In this document: piece after piece, positions 29,996 through 40,530 of the stretch
Position numbering within the stretch: the first letter of the stretch is position 1
How the letters are laid out: each line of letters opens with the position of its first letter
From: Roseiflexus sp.
GTDB lineage: Bacteria > Chloroflexota > Chloroflexia > Chloroflexales > Roseiflexaceae
Direction of reading: 5' to 3'
Length of the DNA: 64,000 bases
Assembly (NCBI GenBank): GCA_017743475.1
Contig: JAGHYV010000003.1
Coordinates: forward strand, 1 to 64,000
Position numbers and translations under genes: made by a program
The notes under the pieces: generated by a model
Database searches by the model: none
What the model saw: the letters and a program-made list of their open reading frames with translations, nothing else
Told to the model about the DNA's origin: nothing

Positions 29996-31186
29996 TCACG
30001 TTCGACGCATGAGCGCCACCCCGACGCCAGCCAGCGCCAGCCCGATCACTGCAATAATGAGCAGCCAGTACTGCGGATTGGGAGGTGCAGACGAAGCAGC
30101 GCCAGGCGTCGGCGAGGGTGCAACCATTCCAGCGGTCGGTAGTGTTGGAGAGGGAAGGGATGTGGGCTTTGGGAGAGACGCTGCGCTCGTCGGTTGCGTC
30201 GGTGGAACGGGTATGTCTGTGGATAGCGGAACGTTCGTGACGACAGCGATCATCGTGGTGGGCGATGGTTGAGGCGTTGGTGAAGGTAGTGATGCACTCA
30301 AATCCATCCAGGGCGTATCTTCTGACCAGGCGGGACCAGCAGGTGATCCGCCTATGCGCAGTGTGCCATCACTGGGACCACCTGGCGCGCCCGATGAGTC
30401 GCGGACTGTGGTGCCAGCGCCTTCGTTGAAGTGATAGAGCGCAACAGTGTCGGCATCGGGCGTGAAGGGAGCGGTTGGCGGGGTGAACGCGCCATGGTAG
30501 CGGATGATACGCGAAATGCGAACGTCATCGAGCCATCCGCGAAACGACGGATATTCGGGACCGGCGTCATGTTTTTCAGCGCCGATCACGAGGAAGGGGT
30601 CGGCGGGGTACTGTGTCGCACGCCCGTCGCGGTAACTGACGTCGCCAGTCGGTCCTTCCCCACGGGCATCGAGGCGCCCATCGATGAAGATTGCCAGGCT
30701 GCCATCGGAGGCGGAACGTGTCACTGCAATATGATGCCAGCGACCGTCGGTTATGTTCGTTTGACCACAGAGGGTTGTTCCTTCTGATCCGTTATTGATG
30801 CCAAACACAATGCGCCCATCTGCGAGCGAGATACCGTAGTCGCCGTAGTCGCCAGCAAAGTAGACATCGCGGTCGATGACGACGTTACCGTAGATCCAGT
30901 TATCTTCGCCGGGGAAGCAGGCTGGTGCCGCATTATCGCCGGGAAGCGCCTTGAGCCAGAATTCGATGGTGAAATCGCCGCCAACGTCGACCGGACGCGG
31001 CGGCGCATCGAGCGGGATCATCACGCGGTCAACGCCATCGCGTCCTGTGCCATAGAAGCGGAGCGAGAAGTCGCCCTGCGCCCGGATAGATTCTGGCAGA
31101 ACGGTCAGCAGCAGCGCTAGCGCCACGAGCGCACGTCCTGCGCGCTGGAAGCGTTCGTTGAACGGGAATGTGGGAAAGAGACCCAT
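29996..31186 (-). CDS. LamG/concanavalin A-like protein with Pro/Thr linker and C-terminal TM anchor (diverged paralog 3)
   Basis: FTIEFWLKALPGDN, DGRWHHIAVTRSASDGSLAIFIDGRLD; C-terminal YWLLIIAVIGLALAGVGVALMRRT. Confidence 0.85.
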   Translation of the reverse strand: MGLFPTFPFNERFQRAGRALVALALLLTVLPESIRAQGDFSLRFYGTGRDGVDRVMIPLDAPPRPVDVGGDFTIEFWLKALPGDNAAPACFPGEDNWIYGNVVIDRDVYFAGDYGDYGISLADGRIVFGINNGSEGTTLCGQTNITDGRWHHIAVTRSASDGSLAIFIDGRLDARGEGPTGDVSYRDGRATQYPADPFLVIGAEKHDAGPEYPSFRGWLDDVRISRIIRYHGAFTPPTAPFTPDADTVALYHFNEGAGTTVRDSSGAPGGPSDGTLRIGGSPAGPAWSEDTPWMDLSASLPSPTPQPSPTTMIAVVTNVPLSTDIPVPPTQPTSAASLPKPTSLPSPTLPTAGMVAPSPTPGAASSAPPNPQYWLLIIAVIGLALAGVGVALMRRT

Positions 31187-31191
31187 TCCTG

Positions 31192-32217
31192 CTATTCGCC
31201 GCTCACGTCGCGCACCGCCTGTCGCCAGGCATCATCGAGCGGACCGGGGGTATACGGCAGATAACTGCTCACCCGATCAAGCACTCCTGCATAACGTTCG
31301 CGCAGCGCCTTACCGATCCGGTCGAGCGGCGCAGTTATCGCGAACACGTCCAGCATTTCATCGGTGATCAGCTCTCCCATTTCAGACCAGCGTCGCGCAG
31401 CTGCAAGCCGTGAAAGATGTTCACCGACATCTTCCCATCCATGGCATGCCAGGACAACGCGGTAGGTTGGCGTCGAGGCATAGAAGGCAATCTGCTCACG
31501 CACGAACGCGCGCACACTCTGGATAACTGCTTCATTGGGACCAGTAATGAGGAACACACTGCTTGTCAGGCTGACCTGCGCCGGATCCCGTCCGGCTTTT
31601 GCTGCACCGGCTGCAACCTGGGGACGCACAATGTCGTTGATATATTTCACGCTATGAAACGGATGCACGTGGAAGCCGTCGCACAATTCGCCTGCCAGAC
31701 GCGCTAGTCCTTCATTAACCCCGGCAATGTAGATCGGAATATGCGGATGGGTGATCGGACCAGGGTTGAAGAACGGTGACATGAGGGTATGGTTATAGAA
31801 CTGCCCGCGATAATCAAGTTTGCCGCCAGTTTGAAACGCCTGCCAGATCGCGCGCAACGCCTGGATGTAGTCGCGCAACTTTGGCACGGGCGGATCCCAT
31901 GGCATCCCGAAGCGCCGCTCAATATGTGCCTTCACCTGCGTCCCCAATCCCAGAATGAAACGACCGCCTGAGAACGCCTGCAGATCCCAGGCGACCTGCG
32001 CCGTGACCATCGGACTGCGTGCAAACGCAATTGCCACGGCGGTGCCGAGCTGGATTTCGGCGGTATGGTCGGCTGCCAGCGTCAGCGGAAGGAATGGATT
32101 ATGTTGCGTTTCTGGCGTCCAGAGTCCGGCGAATCCAACCGCTTCAGCAGCGCGCGCGATTCTGCCTGCTTCGTTGAGCCGGCGTGCATCGACAACCAGC
32201 ATGGCATCGAGTTTCAT
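31192..32217 (-). CDS. LLM-class F420-dependent oxidoreductase
   Basis: [49 protein letters not shown]. Confidence 0.9.
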   Translation of the reverse strand: MKLDAMLVVDARRLNEAGRIARAAEAVGFAGLWTPETQHNPFLPLTLAADHTAEIQLGTAVAIAFARSPMVTAQVAWDLQAFSGGRFILGLGTQVKAHIERRFGMPWDPPVPKLRDYIQALRAIWQAFQTGGKLDYRGQFYNHTLMSPFFNPGPITHPHIPIYIAGVNEGLARLAGELCDGFHVHPFHSVKYINDIVRPQVAAGAAKAGRDPAQVSLTSSVFLITGPNEAVIQSVRAFVREQIAFYASTPTYRVVLACHGWEDVGEHLSRLAAARRWSEMGELITDEMLDVFAITAPLDRIGKALRERYAGVLDRVSSYLPYTPGPLDDAWRQAVRDVSGE

Positions 32218-32813
32218 AGAACCCCTTTCGTGCTGGGAATGGCGCCGCCCAGACGCTCATCGATGCGTGTTGCCGTATCGAGCGCGCGCCCCAATGCCTT
32301 GAACAACGCTTCAACCTTGTGATGATCGTTGCGACCGTACAGAACACGCGCATGCAGGTTCATTCGCCCATGCATTGCAATGCTCTCGAAGAGATGCGCA
32401 ACCAGGTCGGTGCCGAGTTGTCCGACACGTGGCGTCACAAAGTCGGCATCGACCACACAGTATGGTCGCCCGCTCAGGTCAACGGCGACAAACCCCAGCG
32501 CTTCGTCCATTGGCACATATGCATGTGCCGTGCGCACAAGACCGCGACGCTCACCAAGCGCCTGGTCGAACGCCTGACCCAGGCAGATGCAGACATCTTC
32601 AGCCGTATGATGTTCATCGACGTGCAGATCACCGGTAGCGCGCACCTTCAGGTCGAACAGACCATGGCGCGCAAACAGGTGCAGCATATGGTCGAGGAAC
32701 CCGATGCCGGTCGCAATATCGACCATTCCCGAACCGTCGATATTCAAGGTCAGTTCGATGCTGGTCTCGCCGGTTCGGCGTTCAATGCTGGCAGTTCGCG
32801 TGGATGCAGGCAC
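32214..32813 (-). CDS. hisB: imidazoleglycerol-phosphate dehydratase
   Basis: [58 protein letters not shown]. Confidence 0.97.
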   Translation of the reverse strand: MPASTRTASIERRTGETSIELTLNIDGSGMVDIATGIGFLDHMLHLFARHGLFDLKVRATGDLHVDEHHTAEDVCICLGQAFDQALGERRGLVRTAHAYVPMDEALGFVAVDLSGRPYCVVDADFVTPRVGQLGTDLVAHLFESIAMHGRMNLHARVLYGRNDHHKVEALFKALGRALDTATRIDERLGGAIPSTKGVL

Positions 32814-34180
32814 TACTTTGGTCCTCCGCCGAGCAAGCGCAATGCTTCGAGAAGTTGAGGGTCATCATCTTCGCTGTAGCGTGTCCAATCGACGTCGAGC
32901 AGCACATCAGGAACAACGCCGCGTCCTTCCAGGTTCGAGCCATTGCGCAAGCGAAACCCTTCCTGCGCCAGCCAGAGACGTGAGCCGTCACGCAGCGCAT
33001 GAGCGTAAATGGTTTCAGTATTGCCTGCCGAATGCGTACCGACGACGATCGCCTTCGCTTCGGATTGCAGCACTGCCGCCATAACTTCGGCGTATGAAGC
33101 GGTATCCTCATCGACTAACACCACCAGACCGGCGCTAAGGTTGCGCAGATCCGGTCCGGCGGGCGGATTGATCACTAGCGGACGCACATAGTCACGCCCG
33201 AAGAAGACGCCGACCTGACCACGCACAAAGTGACTCAGCACTGCCGACAACACATCACCCCATCCCCCGCGGTTCGAGCGCAGGTCGAGGATCAGACCAC
33301 GCAGCGGTCCGCCCGCCACCAGATCGGTCAGCGCGCCGCTCACCTGTTCACCCATATCGTGCACCCAGAGGGTTGGCACCGACACATAACCAATATCACC
33401 GGGGAAACGGCGATAGTAGGGAAGAATGCTGGATCGCACCTCCTGACGGGTCAGCAGCACATCGCGCAATTTCGATCCGGGGCGTGCAATGGTCAGGCGC
33501 ACCGAGGTCCCGACAGCACCCTGGAGATCACCGTCGGACGCCGTGTAGGGTCGTCCATTCACTGCGATGATCCGGTCACGCGGGCGAATATCGGCGCGCG
33601 CTGCGGGGCTTTCTGGGAAAACCTGCTGGACGAAGCCGCCATCCGGCTTTGGATGAACAATCACGCCGATTCCAACCTGTATCTCGAGCCCACTGGCTGT
33701 TGCATCTTCGGCTTCAGCAGCAGCTGGCGGTACAAAGCGCGAGTGATTATCGTTCAGTTGGGCGACCAGATCGATCATTACTGCGTAGAACTCATCACGT
33801 GATTGCGCCTGCACAACGCGCGTACGGTACTTCGGGTACAACCCTTCCCAGTCGACACCGCCAAAATCGGCATAAAGGTACTTTTCGTCCACAATGCGCC
33901 AGACCTCATCGAAAATCTGGAGACGCTCGTCGAGGGAGAGAAGATCCGATGTTGGCGTCACGGTTGGCAGTGACGACGTTGGTGTCGGAATGGGCGATGG
34001 GATTGGGATTGTCGTTGCAGGAGGAGCAGTTGGAGCGTTCGTCAGCGTGATCTCCGCTTCCCGTGAAGGAGTTGCCGGAAATGGAGCGGTTACTGCTGGC
34101 GCTGGCGCCATGCCACATCCCGTCAGCGTTGCCACGCCGATAAGCGCGCCTAATCGTATCAGATTCTTCCTGAGAGCCAT
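32813..34180 (-). CDS. S41-family C-terminal processing peptidase-like lipoprotein
   Basis: lipobox LTGCG; PDZ region; [33 protein letters not shown]. Confidence 0.9.
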   Translation of the reverse strand: MALRKNLIRLGALIGVATLTGCGMAPAPAVTAPFPATPSREAEITLTNAPTAPPATTIPIPSPIPTPTSSLPTVTPTSDLLSLDERLQIFDEVWRIVDEKYLYADFGGVDWEGLYPKYRTRVVQAQSRDEFYAVMIDLVAQLNDNHSRFVPPAAAEAEDATASGLEIQVGIGVIVHPKPDGGFVQQVFPESPAARADIRPRDRIIAVNGRPYTASDGDLQGAVGTSVRLTIARPGSKLRDVLLTRQEVRSSILPYYRRFPGDIGYVSVPTLWVHDMGEQVSGALTDLVAGGPLRGLILDLRSNRGGWGDVLSAVLSHFVRGQVGVFFGRDYVRPLVINPPAGPDLRNLSAGLVVLVDEDTASYAEVMAAVLQSEAKAIVVGTHSAGNTETIYAHALRDGSRLWLAQEGFRLRNGSNLEGRGVVPDVLLDVDWTRYSEDDDPQLLEALRLLGGGPK

Positions 34181-34248
34181 TCGCGCAACCGCTGCACAGA
34201 AGTTGATTGTTAGAGTCTGCGCATATTCTAAAAAACCGGGCGCATGCG

Positions 34249-36009
34249 TTACTGAATCGCCTCGAACGCAGCTCGCAGCACCTGACCTGCCACCTGGGCG
34301 CCAATGCGGGCGCCTTCACCACCATTTTCGATCATAACAGCGACCGCAAAACGCGGTTGTTCGACCGGCGCAATGGCAATGAACCAGGCATGTGCACACA
34401 ACCGTTCAGGATTGTCGCGGGTCGGGCACGGGTATTCAGCCGTCCCGGATTTGCCGCCCACTTTGACGCCAGGAACTGCGTCAGCTGCTTTTCCGAAGCC
34501 ATAAGCGACGCCTGCCCGCATATTCGCGCGCATACGCGCAGCAACGTTCACGGGCATGACCCGCCGGATTGGGCGCGGACCGTTGCGCACCACTGTTGTA
34601 CCATCAGGGCGCACAATCTCCGCAACCAGAAACGGTCTCATCATCATACCATCATTTGCGATCGTTGCCGCAACCATAGCCATCTGCAACGGCGTGACCT
34701 GCAATTCGCCCTGCCCAAAGCCAGTTGCGGCGATTGCCGCACGGCTGTTGAGGAAGCCGGGGTTCACATAGATCAGACTCGGCAGGGTTGGCAGGTCAGT
34801 AAAACCGTCATAAGATGCAGGCGCCTCCTGCGGGCGATAGATATCGAATCGGCGCGCCGTCTCGATCAGCAGATCAGGACCGAGCCGCATAGCGTATTCA
34901 GCGAAAGCGGTATTGCAGGAAAACGCATAGACCCGTTCCAGGTTCGGTTCAGCAGGGAACGGCGTCGAACGAATGATCCCTTCCAGTCCTGTGCGCACGG
35001 CATTGACGACCGGCGGTGCGCCAGGTTCGGTCGGGCGCTCATCGGGGCAGTCAATGGCATCGGGGCGACCCTGTTCGGAGTGCAGCAGTGTTGCGACTGC
35101 CGTAACCGTTTTGAACGTTGATCCGGGTGCATAGCGACCCTGGGTTGGGCGATTGAGCAACGGTTGCCCCGATCCCTCTGCGTTGATCGCGCGCCAGTAT
35201 TCGTCAATACGCCGGTTCTCCGCTTGACGATCTGGCGCAGCGGGATTGAATGCCAGCCCGCGTGGATCGAAGCCGGGGCGAGAGACCATTGCTAGCACCG
35301 CGCCAGTTCGCACGTCGATCACTACGACTGATCCGCTCCGTTCTCCGAGGACTGCATGTGAGGCAGCCTGCAAACGCGCATCGATCGTCAGGCGCACTGT
35401 ATCGCCGAAGCGTGGGCGATTGAGCAGCGCATCCTGAAGGCGCCGCCATGAATCGCGATCCCCGGAAAGATAGTCGTTGCAGGTTGCTTCAATGCCCGAT
35501 GCGCCGAAACGACTGCTGAAGAAGCCAACGATATTGCTGAACACTGTCGGATCGTATGTTTCAGCAAGCGGATAACGGCGCACGGCATAATCGCCTTCAA
35601 CCACCTCTGTCGTAGCGATTGGTGTTCCATTGCGATCAAGGATCGGACCACGCCTAACTTTCAGTGCCGCAATGACCTTGCGCACATTACTGGTCGGTTG
35701 GCCAGTCTGTTGATCGATGAACACCGAGCTGGCGATCGCGTCGGCATGAACGAACTGCTGCCGGAGCAACTGGAGCGCCAGACCTGCAAAGCCGATTGTT
35801 ATCGCCAGCGCCAGGTGCTGGATATTCCGCGCAACTCCGGGCGGAATCGGCTGCAACCAGAGACGCGCTGCGACATACATCAGTGGCAGCGCGATCCAGA
35901 GCGATGCTATCCAGCGACTATCGTTTTCGATCGGTTGCGACAGTCCATAGATCAGCAGCGCTGCGGCAGCGCCCAGGCTCACAAAGCGAATAATGGAACG
36001 CACAGTCAA
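34249..36009 (-). CDS. penicillin-binding protein (transpeptidase, class B)
   Basis: YAPGSTFKTVTAVATLL (SxxK), SCNTAF, VGGKSGTAEYP (KSGTAE). Confidence 0.93.
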   Translation of the reverse strand: MTVRSIIRFVSLGAAAALLIYGLSQPIENDSRWIASLWIALPLMYVAARLWLQPIPPGVARNIQHLALAITIGFAGLALQLLRQQFVHADAIASSVFIDQQTGQPTSNVRKVIAALKVRRGPILDRNGTPIATTEVVEGDYAVRRYPLAETYDPTVFSNIVGFFSSRFGASGIEATCNDYLSGDRDSWRRLQDALLNRPRFGDTVRLTIDARLQAASHAVLGERSGSVVVIDVRTGAVLAMVSRPGFDPRGLAFNPAAPDRQAENRRIDEYWRAINAEGSGQPLLNRPTQGRYAPGSTFKTVTAVATLLHSEQGRPDAIDCPDERPTEPGAPPVVNAVRTGLEGIIRSTPFPAEPNLERVYAFSCNTAFAEYAMRLGPDLLIETARRFDIYRPQEAPASYDGFTDLPTLPSLIYVNPGFLNSRAAIAATGFGQGELQVTPLQMAMVAATIANDGMMMRPFLVAEIVRPDGTTVVRNGPRPIRRVMPVNVAARMRANMRAGVAYGFGKAADAVPGVKVGGKSGTAEYPCPTRDNPERLCAHAWFIAIAPVEQPRFAVAVMIENGGEGARIGAQVAGQVLRAAFEAIQ

Positions 36010-37157
36010 TCGAGGGGCAACGACGCGCGCACCGTCACGCCGCCGCCATCAAGTTCGAACACATCAAGGCGCCCATCGTGTTCGGCAAGGCGATACTGCA
36101 TGGTGCGCAGGGTTCGCCAGCCAGGGCGCTCGTATGTTCCATCGAGCAATCCGATCCCATCGTCCTGAATCAACAAGACCACCGACGATGCATCGTACCG
36201 GAGCGTCACCGTTACCGACGAGGCGTGCGCATGCTGCTGAACATTGAGCAATGCTTCCTGGGTGAGACGTACCAGCAACTGGCGTTGGGCATAACGCACC
36301 TGACGCGCACGCCCCATTTGCGTCACGCGCACGGAGATACCAGTATGCTGATTGAAGCGCGATGCCAGGACATCGATTGCCGCGCCCAGTTCGACGTCCG
36401 CTGTCGAAAACGGTGCAAACAACAGGCGACGTAACTCATCGGCGCCATGCTCAGCAGTGCGAATACGAGTCGCCTGGATCACCGGAGAAGGCTCGCTGGC
36501 ATCACGCGACAGCGAGCGACTCCCAACGCTATCACGTGGCAGCAATGGCGCATCAGGCGGCGTAGCACGACGCGGGCGCGTATCCGGTCGTTCCTGTGGA
36601 CGGCGTGGCAGTGTGTGTCGATGTTCGACATAATTGCGTAGCAGTTCGATCAGAGGAGCGACCAACCCGCCGAACAACGGCGGCATGATCATGATCAGCG
36701 CCAGCGTGGCGCCGGAAACTGCGCCGGTCAGGAGTCGATCGGCTGGCGGAGCGCCTGTCGCCCACAGCCCGCTCAGATTGATTGTCACAAAAGTCAGACC
36801 GCCCATCACACCGCCGCGCCAACCGTACAGCAGAGCAGGCAGCACCAGAGAGCTACACGCATAGAGCAGAAAAGGACTATCCCACCCGCCGCTGAGCAGG
36901 ATCAGGGCGACGCCATAGACGATATCGATCGTCAGGATCGCCGGATTGCGGCGGACGATGCGCACATATGGTTGAGCCAGCGCCACTGCGAGCGCGTTGA
37001 CCCCCATTGCTGCAAGCAAGACCCAACTGTACGTTGCATTGAGCGCCCCCTGCACCAATAGCCAGAGCAGCGTCGCTCCCCACAACATCCAGCGGGACGT
37101 AAAGAAAATCACGTGGTCTGCCAGCCACGGGTTGGGTGGAAGGCGTGTCCCGCTCAC
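36006..37157 (-). CDS. membrane sensor histidine kinase-like ATPase (GTG start proposed)
   Basis: TM N-terminal half; LTQEALLNVQQHAHASSVTVTLRYD...LLIQDDGIGL HATPase_c. Confidence 0.75.
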   Translation of the reverse strand: MSGTRLPPNPWLADHVIFFTSRWMLWGATLLWLLVQGALNATYSWVLLAAMGVNALAVALAQPYVRIVRRNPAILTIDIVYGVALILLSGGWDSPFLLYACSSLVLPALLYGWRGGVMGGLTFVTINLSGLWATGAPPADRLLTGAVSGATLALIMIMPPLFGGLVAPLIELLRNYVEHRHTLPRRPQERPDTRPRRATPPDAPLLPRDSVGSRSLSRDASEPSPVIQATRIRTAEHGADELRRLLFAPFSTADVELGAAIDVLASRFNQHTGISVRVTQMGRARQVRYAQRQLLVRLTQEALLNVQQHAHASSVTVTLRYDASSVVLLIQDDGIGLLDGTYERPGWRTLRTMQYRLAEHDGRLDVFELDGGGVTVRASLPLD

Positions 37158-37280
37158 GCTGCACCTCGCGCATAGATGTACGAGCCGGTCAACAACTGAG
37201 CCGCCGGCGGATCTCGACGGAATGAGGACGACATCGTCGGGGCTTGCACGGTAAGTGTAACAGAAAGCGGCGATAGCGGC

Positions 37281-37334
37281 AAGAGTGATGAAGTGAGAAG
37301 TGAAGAGTGAGGAGTGAGAGTAAGAACTAAGGGG
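37281..37334. repeat. degenerate GARGAGTGA purine-rich short repeat array
   Basis: agagtgatgaagtgagaagtgaagagtgaggagtgagagtaagaactaa. Confidence 0.65.
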
Positions 37335-37446
37335 ACGGGGAAGATTCTTTGAGGTAATGGTTAGGAAGTTCCCTTGACGAGTCGATGCATGCACTGCTTC
37401 AATAGCATCATTATATGGCAGGGCTTTGCAGAAATAGGGTAGAGCT

Positions 37447-38550
37447 ATGGATATCGTTACGATCATGCTCTTTGTTCTTGGGCTGGCGCTTCTGATCGCT
37501 GGGGCAGAGAGCCTGGTGCGCAGCGCGGCGCGCATGGCACTGGGGCTGGGTATTTCGCCACTGGTTGTAGGGTTGACAATTGTCGCTTTCGGCACCAGCT
37601 CGCCGGAACTGGCGGTTAGCATTCAGTCAGCGTTGTCCGGTCCAAATGGGGCGGATGTGGCCCTGGGCAATGTAGTTGGCAGCAATATCGCTAATGTGCT
37701 ACTGATCCTAGGGATTTCGGCAGCAATTACGCCGCTTGTCGTTCAGCAGCAACTGATCCGCCTTGATGTGCCACTGATGATTGGTATATCGGTGGTTGTC
37801 TTCGTCATGGCACTCGATGGGAGCATCAGCCGGATCGACGGCCTCATCCTGTTCGCTGGCATCGTCGCCTACACAGTCTTTGCTATTCGCCAGAGCCGCC
37901 GGGAGAGCTCCGAAGTGCAGGAAGAGTACCGTGCAGAGTTCGATGCCGACCGACCGCAATCGATTGGCGACTGGCTCAAAAATGTTGCTTTGCTGATCGG
38001 CGGTCTTGCACTGCTGGTCGTTGGATCACGCTGGATGGTTGACGGCGCAGTCGGTTTCGCGCGCATGCTCGGTGTCAGCGAACTGGTGATTGGATTAACG
38101 ATTGTGGCAGTTGGAACCTCACTGCCGGAAATTGCAACCTCAATCGTGGCAGCGCTGCGCGGCGAACGTGATATTGCGGTTGGCAATGTCGTTGGGAGTA
38201 ATATCTTCAATCTGCTCTCGGTACTTGGGCTGTCCAGCATTGTCGCGCCTACCGGCATTAGCGTTGCACCTGCGGCGCTCAATTTCGATATACCGGTGAT
38301 GATTGCCGTTGCCATCGCCTGTTTGCCGATTTTCTTCACCGGCAGGTTGATCGCTCGCTGGGAAGGCTGGCTGTTTTTGGGGTACTATATTGCCTATACG
38401 CTCTACCTGATCCTGGCAGCGTCGCAGCACGACATGCTGCCAGCATTTAGCGCGGTGATGACATTGTTTGTCCTGCCTCTGACGGCAGTCACCCTTGTTT
38501 TTCTGGCATGGCGCGCGCTCCGTGCTGAACGACGTGTGGCGCTTCCGTAG
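37447..38550 (+). CDS. calcium/sodium (CaCA family) antiporter
   Basis: two repeats GTSSPELAVSI / GTSLPEIATSI with GNVVGSNIANVLL / GNVVGSNIFNLL. Confidence 0.95.
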   Translation: MDIVTIMLFVLGLALLIAGAESLVRSAARMALGLGISPLVVGLTIVAFGTSSPELAVSIQSALSGPNGADVALGNVVGSNIANVLLILGISAAITPLVVQQQLIRLDVPLMIGISVVVFVMALDGSISRIDGLILFAGIVAYTVFAIRQSRRESSEVQEEYRAEFDADRPQSIGDWLKNVALLIGGLALLVVGSRWMVDGAVGFARMLGVSELVIGLTIVAVGTSLPEIATSIVAALRGERDIAVGNVVGSNIFNLLSVLGLSSIVAPTGISVAPAALNFDIPVMIAVAIACLPIFFTGRLIARWEGWLFLGYYIAYTLYLILAASQHDMLPAFSAVMTLFVLPLTAVTLVFLAWRALRAERRVALP

Positions 38551-38668
38551 TTCTCATATGGGTGATAGCAGCGAGTCGGCGGTTGCCAGCGTGGGGTGAG
38601 TGGTGGGCGATGGTGTCGTGGATTGAGGTTGAGCGCTTTCCGAAGCGCTGCTGATCGAGTGACCAGGC

Positions 38669-39514
38669 ATGCGATTGTTAGTATGGGCATGGATCGTCGG
38701 TACGATCCTGGTGACCGGGTGCAGCAGGGCGGCTCTCTCGCCGCCAACGCGCCTGGTTCCAACGCGCATGCTAACTCCTGCTCCTTCGCCAACGGCAGCA
38801 GCGGAACGCTCCGACAGCGGCTGGATCCTGGCTGCCTCCGGCGTCGAAGTGCGCACATTCATGACTGGCAAAGACTTATCAGACTCACCTGTTCCAATCT
38901 ACGCAGTGCGCCTGGATCCAGGAACGATCCGGCTGCGTATCCGGTATGATCCTGAGGCGCCGCAACCGCTGCGTACCTGGTTTGTAGCGCATCGTCCGCT
39001 CGTTGCGGTCAATGGAGGGTTCTTTACTGCCGAAAACCAGGCGACGGCACTCATCGTGAGCGACGGTACGGTCTATGGCACATCGTATGCTGGCTTCGGC
39101 GGGATGCTTGCCGCAACGCCCGACGGACGAATCTGGATTCAGGCGCTGCGCGATGAGCCGTATGATCCGAATATCCCGCTGGATCAGGCGATACAGTCGT
39201 TCCCTATGCTGATCTACCCTGGCGGTGTGGTTGCCAGCATCAACGACAATGGACAGCGCGCTCGACGCACGGCTGTCGCAATTGATCGCGCAGGGCGTGT
39301 GTTACTTGTTGTTTGCCCGACCAGCGCATTCTCGTTACAGGAACTGGCGGCGTGGCTGGCGTCCTCAGGTATGGAGATCGACCGGGCGCTTAACCTGGAC
39401 GGCGGGTCGTCAAGCGGCATCTTCGTGGATGCTGGCGCTGTTCGCTGGCAGATCGACTCGTTTGCGGCACTGCCTTCTGTACTCCTGATCGAATCTCGCC
39501 TATCCAGTGGATAA
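38669..39514 (+). CDS. phosphodiester glycosidase (NAGPA/DUF2233-type) lipoprotein-like
   Basis: VAVNGGFFTAENQATALIVSDG, ALNLDGGSSSGIFVD. Confidence 0.88.
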   Translation: MRLLVWAWIVGTILVTGCSRAALSPPTRLVPTRMLTPAPSPTAAAERSDSGWILAASGVEVRTFMTGKDLSDSPVPIYAVRLDPGTIRLRIRYDPEAPQPLRTWFVAHRPLVAVNGGFFTAENQATALIVSDGTVYGTSYAGFGGMLAATPDGRIWIQALRDEPYDPNIPLDQAIQSFPMLIYPGGVVASINDNGQRARRTAVAIDRAGRVLLVVCPTSAFSLQELAAWLASSGMEIDRALNLDGGSSSGIFVDAGAVRWQIDSFAALPSVLLIESRLSSG

Positions 39515-39623
39515 CTCTGGCGATACGTGTTCACATTTCTTCCGGGAGCAAGGGCTTTCACTCTCGTAAACGCGACGAAGACGGGATGCCCGCACTTCTG
39601 GGCGCGTGTGAGACGTGAACATT

Positions 39624-39654
39624 TCTCTAGCGTTCATAGTTGTAGCACTAGAGA
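39624..39654. terminator. possible bidirectional terminator hairpin between convergent genes
   Basis: TCTCTAG-17 nt-CTAGAGA inverted repeat. Confidence 0.35.
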
Positions 39655-39657
39655 GAA

Positions 39658-40530
39658 TCAGCCCGGACCACTGATGTCGCGTCGGCGGAAGAGAATGAGG
39701 GCGAAGACAAGAAAGAGCGCTGAGTAAACGGCAACCACAATCGTTGCCTGAAGCGGCGACGGAAGTTGGGTCAGATCGAGCGGCGCGGTCGTTTCTGGGC
39801 GCAAACCGAACGCATGACGATTCATCAATGTCAATGTGTTGATATTCTGTCCAATCGTCAGATTGTAGACCAGCGCCCACACGCCGCCAAGCACCCGCAG
39901 CAACGCCAGCGCGCCAAAGCCTGTTTCGACAATAATGTAGGACAGACCGATGGCCACCCCTCCTAAAACGGAACGGGTAAGGAGTGCAGCGTACGCGGTC
40001 AGCAGCACGTATGGCAGAAGTACATAGAGCGCGCGGAGTGTTGCCGGGATCAGGTTTATCAGGTCGCTAGACGTGATGCTGATCGCCGAGCCAAGGATTG
40101 GCGAAAGAATCACACTCAACAGCGACGCCAGCAGCATTGCCAGCAGCGTTGCTACCGTCAGCATGAGCATAATTGTGGTCAATTTTGCCAGCAGGTAGCG
40201 ATCACGCGCCGGATCGCGCGCCAGTTGAGTGCGTAGCGTACCCCAGCTATATTCGCTGCCGATGGCGCCAGCAACGAAGATCACTGCAAAGATGCCGCCA
40301 AGACTATTCACGTGGCTCAACGCCGTGGCAAAAATGCCGGGAAAGATCACGCCACGTCGCCACTCCTCGATCTGGGCGTTCACGACTCCGCTTTGCACCG
40401 GTATGATAATGGTCAGCGCAAACTGTGTCAGTATCTGCGCTACGAGCAAAACAAGAAAAAGGATCAGCAGGATCCAGCTCAACGGGCGGCGTGAGAGTTT
40501 GAGCCATTCAGCGCGAATGAGGTTGATCAT
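39658..40530 (-). CDS. ABC-2 type transporter permease
   Basis: MINLIRAEWLKLSRRPLSWILLI, six predicted TM; adjacent to ATPase. Confidence 0.85.
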   Translation of the reverse strand: MINLIRAEWLKLSRRPLSWILLILFLVLLVAQILTQFALTIIIPVQSGVVNAQIEEWRRGVIFPGIFATALSHVNSLGGIFAVIFVAGAIGSEYSWGTLRTQLARDPARDRYLLAKLTTIMLMLTVATLLAMLLASLLSVILSPILGSAISITSSDLINLIPATLRALYVLLPYVLLTAYAALLTRSVLGGVAIGLSYIIVETGFGALALLRVLGGVWALVYNLTIGQNINTLTLMNRHAFGLRPETTAPLDLTQLPSPLQATIVVAVYSALFLVFALILFRRRDISGPG

